A DNA stretch of 10,894 nucleotides from Spirochaeta sp. (GTDB taxonomy: Bacteria; Spirochaetota; Spirochaetia; DSM-2461), in NCBI GenBank assembly GCA_030635565.1, contig DAOVYP010000042.1, positions 1 to 10,894 of the forward strand, read 5' to 3'. This document shows, one piece after another, positions 6,336-10,894 of this stretch. The notes beneath the pieces were generated by a model that ran no database searches, had not been told where the DNA came from, and was given only the letters and a program-made list of their open reading frames with translations. Every line of letters starts with the position of its first letter. Positions within the stretch are counted from its first letter, which is position 1. The position numbers were made by a program, and so were the translations under genes.

Positions 6336-8033
6336 GTGCGTGTTAACCTCACGCCCGTGAATACCCAAAGTCCCATTATTCGTTTTGCGTTCAATGTGAT
6401 TCTATTATTGCTCGGAGCCCTTCTGTTCGCCCTGGGATTCCCCAATTTCATCGCCGACTGGGGCTTTGCGCCATTCGCCTGGATCAGCCTGATCCCTGTG
6501 GTGATCCTCGTACGCCGCCTGCCCTGGTGGGCCAGTCCGATCTGGGGCGCCGTCTACGGATATGCCACCTACGCCCTGTTCAATATCTTGCTTGCCCCTT
6601 ACGCCCCTTAGATTTACTCAATATCTCCCACCATTTATTCCTGCTGGGTTGTTATGGTGTTTCCCCTGCTTACCCTGGTCGATCGTGCCTTCAGCCGGTA
6701 CGGATGGATGGCCCAGCTTCTGATTTGGATCGCTTTTGACGTGGTGAGAATCAAGGGTTTCATTGGATACGCCTACGGAGTCATCGGTTACAGTCAATAT
6801 GGCTGGCGTTCTCTAATCGCCATAGCCGACATCTTTGGAGTAATGGGCGTGAGTCTGCTGGTGGCCTATCCCTCGTTTCTCATCGGCGGATATCTGCTGG
6901 ATTCGGGTTTCGGGGCTGTGGGGAATGGGCTGAAGCCGGCAGCCGGCTGGAAGAAACCCGGCAGGTTCTGGCTGGTTTCCGCCGGTATCTGGGCCGCTCT
7001 GATGCTCACCGCCAACGTCTACGGTATAGCATCGAAGGTGGATTATGCGGAAGCCGAAAAGTGGCGACCGGCCCTGGTGCAGCATAACGTCAACACCTGG
7101 CTGACGGGAATCGATGCCTGGCGGATTGCTCTGGACGCCCTTCTGGAAGAGAGTGATAAAGCTGTGGCAGAGGATCCGGATGCGCTTATCTGGTCCGAAA
7201 CCTCCTTTGTCCCGGCTATCGAATGGCATTTGAAATACCGGAAGGACCGTGACCGTGTGGAATTAATCAATACCCTGAAGGGATTCCTGAAAGATAAAGA
7301 TATCCCTGTCATACTCGGTAATAACGACGCGATACAGGATGCCGGGAAGCGGGTGGAATACAATGCCGTTCTGCTCTTCGACAAGGAAGAGATTGTCGAT
7401 AAATACCGTAAGATCCATCTGGTGCCCTTCAGCGAGCATTTTCCCTACGCGAAAACATTCCCGAGGCTCATGGCATACATTCAGTCCCAGGGAACGCCCA
7501 TCTACGGCATGGGAAGTGAATATTCGGTATTCAACCTGGGAAAATGGGATGGGCCTGATGTGAGTCCTCTCATCTGCTTTGAAGATACATTTGGTAACCT
7601 GGCGCGTAATTTCGTCCGGGAAGGCGCCGAAGTGCTGGTAAATGTCACCAATGATTCCTGGAGTCCCGAGCCGGCCAGTGCCATCCAGCATCAGAATATG
7701 GCCATTTTCCGGGCAGTGGAGAACCGGCGGAGCATGGTGCGGGCCACCACCTCCGGCCTCACCTGCGTTATCGATCCCAATGGAAAAGTCACGGCGAAAC
7801 TGGATCCTTTCACTCAAGGGTACCTGATTGCCGACGTACCGGTTTATACCGGACGGACCACCATCTATACCCGTTTTGGAGACTGGTTCGAGAAACTTCT
7901 GATAATCCTGGTCGTCCCCATGCTCGCCACGGCAGCGGTACTGCAGCTTATGCGAATGGTCCGGCGGCGGAAAGAAATCTCTGATAACGACTCGGGAAAA
8001 AGCAGGGGTTCCTCGCACAGGAGCAGAAAATAG
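6336..8033 (+). pseudogene. lnt: Apolipoprotein N-acyltransferase with an in-frame amber codon at 6609-6611
   Basis: Lnt adds the third acyl chain to the N-terminal Cys of lipoproteins at the inner membrane. Read in one frame, the region gives a full-length Lnt of about 565 codons. N-terminal membrane segments (NVILLLLGALLFALGFPNFI, PFAWISLIPVVILV and more) lead to a periplasmic nitrilase domain. The triad is intact, numbered from the GTG at 6336: Glu288 (IWSETSF), Lys359 (YRKIHLVPFSEHFPY), Cys414 (PLICFEDTFGN); NVTNDSW and HQNMAIFRAVENRR follow. The TAG at codon 92 splits it. The frame is unchanged across the stop, and spacing against remembered spirochaetal Lnt puts Leu there, so TTG-to-TAG substitution is likeliest. 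ATG 6654 could restart without the first membrane segments but lacks a Shine-Dalgarno. GTG 6357 is an alternative start. Sequence error cannot be excluded. Confidence 0.85.
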
Positions 8034-8036
8034 GAG
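8032..8036 (+). promoter_or_regulatory. Ribosome binding site of pepD
   Basis: AGGAG lies 6 nt before the pepD ATG at 8043 and overlaps the lnt stop codon (TAG at 8031-8033). It fixes the pepD start and shows the two genes are one transcriptional unit, with possible coupling of pepD translation to lnt termination. Confidence 0.8.
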
Positions 8037-8042
8037 AATGCC

Positions 8043-9494
8043 ATGTCCGACAAGGCCATCGACCGTGTCCTGCAAATCATGGACGAAATCAATACGATAC
8101 CCCGGCAGTCCCTCCATCTGGAAAAAATTCATCCCTGGCTCATGGATTGGGGCCGGAGCCGCGGATTCGACGTGAAAACCGATGATGCTCTGAACATCCT
8201 CATTTCCGTTCCGGCAACACCGGGTTATGAGAATGCACCCACTATCGTGCTCCAGGGTCATATGGACATGGTCTGCGAGAAGCGGCCTGATGTGGATCAT
8301 GATTTCCGGGTGGATCCGATTGTCTCCTGGCGTGATGGCGAGTGGCTCAGAGCCAGGGGTACCAGTCTCGGTGCGGACAATGCCATTGCCCTGGCCATGT
8401 TTTTTGAATTGATAACCGATTCCGATGCCGAGCATCCGCCTCTGGAAATTCTCATCACTTCCGATGAGGAAACCGGTCTGGTAGGTGCGATGAATCTGAA
8501 ACCCGGTTTTCTGAAGGGCACCGTCCTGATGAATCTGGACTCCGAGGATGAGGGAGTTTTCACCATCGGCTGTGCCGGGGGGATGGACACCAACATCTTT
8601 CTGCCGGTGGTACGGGAGGCTGTTCCTGCAGACTGCGAGGTAAGAGAGCTCGTAGTCGGGGGTCTTGAGGGCGGTCATTCCGGAATTGAAATTCACGTGG
8701 GCAAGGCCAACGCCAATGTACTTCTGGTGAGGGCAATCCGGGAAATCGCCAACGCGATCCCGGAGATTCGAGTCGGAGAACTCTACGGCGGTACTGCTCA
8801 CAACGCCATACCCCGGGAAGCCCGGGGGACAGTGGCCGTACCTATCGGCCGTCTGGGTGACATGGAGAAGGTCCTTGAGGCTTTCATCGCCACGATGAAG
8901 GCGGAGGTTGGTACCGTTGAAAAGAATCTCAAGGCAGCCCTTACTCCTGTCGAGCCGCCTGTATCGGGACTGTTCGCCGCTGCGGACGGGCTGCATATCA
9001 TCGATGCCCTGCGGCTGATACCTCATGGCGTAAAGGCCATGTCCATCGAGATTGAAGGTGTGGTGGATACCAGTATGAACTTCGCCGTTCTGCGTACTGA
9101 GGAAACTCAGGTGAAAGTACTTACCAACCGCCGTAGTGCCGTGATGAGCCGCGGCGCCGATTTTTCCGAAATTATGTTCGGTCTGGCCCGTCTCTACGGC
9201 GGTACATATGAAACCGGCAATCAATACCCCCCCTGGGAACCAATGAGCAGCTCGGATGTTCTTGATCGGGGCAGGAGAATCTGGAATGAGCTGTTCAGGG
9301 CCGAGCCGGAGGTGGAAGTCACCCATGCAGGTCTGGAATGCGGGGCCATCGGGTCGCACTTCCCCGGGCTGGACATGATTTCCTTCGGACCGACCATCCT
9401 TCAGCCTCACTCGCCGGACGAAAGAATGCATATTCCTTCGGTGGGACGGGTACGAACGTTTTTCAGGGAACTGCTGAAGAGCTATAAGGCTTAG
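8043..9494 (+). CDS. pepD: Aminoacyl-histidine dipeptidase (PepD, M20 metallopeptidase)
   Basis: A 483-residue cytosolic di-zinc peptidase of the M20 PepD type, which hydrolyses Xaa-His and other dipeptides. Metal ligands and catalytic residues are visible in family order: His73 and catalytic Asp75 in LQGHMDMVCEK, bridging Asp112 in SLGADNAIAL, catalytic Glu142 and ligand Glu143 in TSDEETGLVGA, Asp166 in MNLDSEDEG, and a C-terminal His456 in QPHSPDE. The lid-domain motif GGLEGGHSGIEIHVGKANAN (207-226) is characteristic of PepD. Length matches the E. coli enzyme (about 485). The start is set by AGGAG 6 nt upstream. It follows lnt by 9 nt, probably in the same operon, with no obvious functional link. 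It ends at TAG 9492-9494; no strong terminator follows. Confidence 0.95.
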   Translation: MSDKAIDRVLQIMDEINTIPRQSLHLEKIHPWLMDWGRSRGFDVKTDDALNILISVPATPGYENAPTIVLQGHMDMVCEKRPDVDHDFRVDPIVSWRDGEWLRARGTSLGADNAIALAMFFELITDSDAEHPPLEILITSDEETGLVGAMNLKPGFLKGTVLMNLDSEDEGVFTIGCAGGMDTNIFLPVVREAVPADCEVRELVVGGLEGGHSGIEIHVGKANANVLLVRAIREIANAIPEIRVGELYGGTAHNAIPREARGTVAVPIGRLGDMEKVLEAFIATMKAEVGTVEKNLKAALTPVEPPVSGLFAAADGLHIIDALRLIPHGVKAMSIEIEGVVDTSMNFAVLRTEETQVKVLTNRRSAVMSRGADFSEIMFGLARLYGGTYETGNQYPPWEPMSSSDVLDRGRRIWNELFRAEPEVEVTHAGLECGAIGSHFPGLDMISFGPTILQPHSPDERMHIPSVGRVRTFFRELLKSYKA

Positions 9495-9606
9495 GCATCG
9501 TAATTCGAAATATCGGGGAGTGGGTACTTGAATATCGAGGTATGCCACTATGCCCGGGGAAACCGATTTGCCGGTTCTCAGACGATCATCTTGTCATGTG
9601 CGAATT

Positions 9607-9636
9607 TGTACCGGTACAGAACTTGACAACTTGACA
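9607..9636 (+). promoter_or_regulatory. Operator candidates of the right TA module: palindrome plus tandem repeat
   Basis: TGTACCGGTACA (9607-9618) is a perfect 12-bp palindrome. It is followed, after 2 nt, by an exact tandem repeat of ACTTGACA (9621-9628 and 9629-9636), whose second copy contains the -35 hexamer. Phd-type antitoxins usually bind palindromes near their own promoter, so these are the best candidates for autoregulation. They share no sequence with the operator candidate of the left module. Confidence 0.45.
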
Positions 9637-9659
9637 AATTTAGGCCGGCTAAGTAAAAT
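9631..9659 (+). promoter_or_regulatory. Sigma-70 type promoter of the right TA module (leaderless)
   Basis: The -35 is a perfect TTGACA (9631-9636), the spacer is 17 bp, and the -10 is TAAAAT (9654-9659). Seven bases after the -10 comes the antitoxin ATG at 9667, so the expected transcription start is at or within a base or two of the A of ATG. There is no Shine-Dalgarno before the ATG, consistent with a leaderless mRNA. Confidence 0.7.
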
Positions 9660-9666
9660 TCTTCTT

Positions 9667-9903
9667 ATGAAATCATTGGCTGTAGGTGAGTTTAAAACGC
9701 ATTTCTCAGAGATAATGGAACAAGTTAAGTCCGGAGAAGAGATTATTATCACATATGGCAGGAAGAAGGAAAACATAGCGGTAGTTGTGCCATATGAATC
9801 CTACGAGAAAAAAAACAAAATTAAGCTTGGCAGCTTAATCAATAAGAAATGTGTTATCAAAGATAACTTTTCAGTAACCCCCGAAGAATTACTTGGATTA
9901 TGA
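9667..9903 (+). CDS. Phd/YefM-type antitoxin (right TA module)
   Basis: A 78-residue antitoxin with a typical Phd/YefM start: MKSLAVGEFKTHFSEIMEQV then KSGEEIIITYGRKKENIAVVVPYE, the DNA-binding and dimerisation region. The C-terminal part (LGSLINKKCVIKDNFSVTPEELLGL) is the likely toxin-binding tail. The open frame extends upstream to 9550, but ATG 9667 is chosen because the family begins here and the -10 box lies only 7 nt before it. Its last codon overlaps the toxin start (ATGA, 9900-9903), so toxin translation is coupled. The gene is clearly richer in A and T than pepD, which suggests a separate origin by transfer. Confidence 0.88.
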   Translation: MKSLAVGEFKTHFSEIMEQVKSGEEIIITYGRKKENIAVVVPYESYEKKNKIKLGSLINKKCVIKDNFSVTPEELLGL

Positions 9904-10295
9904 ATTATCTGATTGATACCAATTATGTCCTTTGGGCACTTTTTGAGCCTGACCGCATTCCGAAAAATATAATTGCCATCTTCGAAAGTGAAAAGGATAG
10001 GAAATACGTTTCGCAAATAACGCTCTGGGAGATTTCACTGAAATATTCCATTGGAAAGCTGGAATTTGATAATTCAAATCCAAAGGAAGTGTATGACAAT
10101 ATCATTTCTTCGGGTTTCGAGATTCTCCATCTTGATGACAATCACTTAGTCACATACTTCCAGCTTTCTCAAAAAAACAAGCACAAAGATCCATTTGATC
10201 GAATGCTGATCTGGCAAGCCATCAATAACAATTTAACCTTCATCACCGCTGATAAGAAAATAGGGGATTATGTTGCAGATGGATTAAGAATTTAA
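9900..10295 (+). CDS. vapC: VapC-like PIN-domain toxin (right TA module, Sll0205-like)
   Basis: A 131-residue PIN-domain protein with all acidic positions: Asp6 (IDTNYVLWAL), Glu44 (LWEISLK), the KDPFDRMLIWQA motif (Asp97/Asp100), and Asp118 (ITADKK). It is of the same subfamily as the toxin at 473-859, sharing the D-T-x-x-x-LWA start, WEI, the G/N-KL segment after it, HxDPFDRxLIxQA and the T.D near the C-terminus. Most other positions differ, so this is not a recent duplication. A ribonuclease role in a type II TA module is expected from the family. It overlaps the antitoxin gene by 4 nt. Composition is AT-rich compared with flanking genes. Downstream it converges on the YfcA-like gene, with 56 nt between. 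Confidence 0.9.
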   Translation: MNYLIDTNYVLWALFEPDRIPKNIIAIFESEKDRKYVSQITLWEISLKYSIGKLEFDNSNPKEVYDNIISSGFEILHLDDNHLVTYFQLSQKNKHKDPFDRMLIWQAINNNLTFITADKKIGDYVADGLRI

Positions 10296-10351
10296 TCGAT
10301 AGAGGTAATTTCATAGATCCTCGATATCATAGCCGGGACTTGAGCTGCCGG

Positions 10352-10894
10352 TCAGAACCAGAGATCCCAGAAAAGCTTCAGCACGGTAGCCGCCACAACC
10401 GCCAGGAAGAAAGGCCGGATGAATCGGGGCTGATGCCTGATTACCAGGTGGGAACCGATCCATGAACCGGTTGTCTGACCGACGGCCATAACCAGACCCA
10501 CGAATAGAACCGTCTGACCGGCAATGAGAAAAAACATGAGGGCGCCGAAATTGCTGGCAAAGTTCGAGGGTTTTGTTGCAGCAGTGGCCTGTTTCAGATC
10601 CATTCCGGTCAGGGATACCTGGGATACGGTCCAGAAAGATCCTGTTCCGGGGCCGAGGAATCCGTCATAGAACCCGAAGATCCCACCGGCGGCGGGATAG
10701 AAAATACCCGATGGGATTCTGGAATGACTTTCCCGGTTCCCAAGGTCTTTATTGACGGCGACATAAATCCACAGAGCCAGCAGGATGAAGGGGAGGGCCC
10801 GCTCCAGGAACGAAGCGTCGATCTGACGAGCTGTCCATGCGACTGCTGCTGAGGCCGCCAGGCGCTTTGCCACTCGCGGCCATAGCTTCTTCCA
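10352..10894 (-). CDS. TSUP/YfcA-type membrane transporter, N-terminus outside the window
   Basis: The frame is open to the window edge, so this is the C-terminal part (about 180 residues) of a protein; an apparent GTG start at 10873 is not the true start. It matches from memory the second half of E. coli YfcA (TauE/SafE, DUF81): the signature GGIFGFYDGFLGPGTGSFW, then LTGMDLKQATAATKPSNFAS, the hydrophobic segment GALMFFLIAGQTVLFVGLVM, GQTTGSWIGSHLVIRHQPRF, and a final membrane helix. The first visible hydrophobic segment is LPFILLALWIYVAV. The superfamily exports sulfur-containing and organic anions; the substrate here is unknown. It ends with TGA at 10354-10352. Confidence 0.85.
   Translation of the reverse strand, partial: WKKLWPRVAKRLAASAAVAWTARQIDASFLERALPFILLALWIYVAVNKDLGNRESHSRIPSGIFYPAAGGIFGFYDGFLGPGTGSFWTVSQVSLTGMDLKQATAATKPSNFASNFGALMFFLIAGQTVLFVGLVMAVGQTTGSWIGSHLVIRHQPRFIRPFFLAVVAATVLKLFWDLWF

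Noticed and set aside
6527..6739. Alternative explanation of the lnt break as a double frameshift through frame 2
   Set aside because: That frame gives a membrane-like stretch (PLDLLNISHHLFLLGC), but it would need two compensating shifts. One substitution at TAG preserves length and frame and is simpler.
7263..9548. 761-codon open frame on the minus strand across lnt and pepD
   Set aside because: It spans two genes with intact catalytic motifs on the other strand and yields a low-complexity His/Gly/Pro-rich product without recognisable domains.
9550..9666. N-terminal extension of the right antitoxin frame
   Set aside because: The promoter lies inside this stretch, and the Phd family begins at the ATG at 9667.

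Overview
The window looks like chromosomal DNA of a free-living spirochaete (Spirochaeta/Sediminispirochaeta type). This is an inference. It rests on recalled protein resemblances: a 198-residue protein starting like a conserved spirochaetal hypothetical (KSALELALERT), the form of the apolipoprotein N-acyltransferase, and a RarA fused to a long C-terminal domain. There are no rRNA, tRNA, CRISPR or insertion-sequence signatures. Most of the window is GC-rich housekeeping DNA. The visible exception is an AT-rich toxin-antitoxin cassette near the right end.

Layout, left to right. The tail of an unidentified reading frame (2-130) precedes yhbY (167-469, +), a small ribosome-assembly RNA-binding protein. 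Convergent to it, 3 nt away, is a Phd-like antitoxin and PIN toxin pair (1105-473, -) with a perfect 9-bp inverted repeat over its promoter region. Upstream of that pair lies a minus-strand gene string, in transcription order: 5-formyltetrahydrofolate cyclo-ligase (5370-4744), the spirochaetal unknown (4680-4084), rarA with a C-terminal methyltransferase-like extension (4073-1851) and truC-type tRNA pseudouridine synthase (1854-1150). The last three are packed with a 10-nt gap and a 4-nt ATGA overlap. The 120 nt before the cyclo-ligase gene can form three hairpins. The last has an arm containing the Shine-Dalgarno and runs through five Ts into the ATG, so it resembles a terminator or SD sequestrator. 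Farther upstream is a secreted beta-rich protein (6175-5528, -) with a consensus TATAAT box.

On the plus strand, lnt (6336-8033) and pepD (8043-9494) form a second unit. The lnt frame is open from end to end except for one TAG at 6609-6611. The reading frame is the same on both sides, and spacing against remembered relatives suggests a substitution of a Leu codon rather than a frameshift. The Glu-Lys-Cys catalytic triad is intact downstream.

The right end carries a second Phd/PIN pair (9667-10295, +), visibly more AT-rich. Its promoter (TTGACA, 17 bp, TAAAAT) places transcription start at or next to the antitoxin ATG, so the mRNA should be leaderless. A truncated YfcA/TauE-type exporter (10352-10894, -) ends the window.

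The most noteworthy points are the interrupted lnt, the hairpin leader of the cyclo-ligase gene, the leaderless TA promoter, the RarA fusion, and two TA modules whose toxins share one PIN subfamily. I found no convincing wholly new multi-gene system. The least explained gene is the 198-residue protein coupled to rarA.
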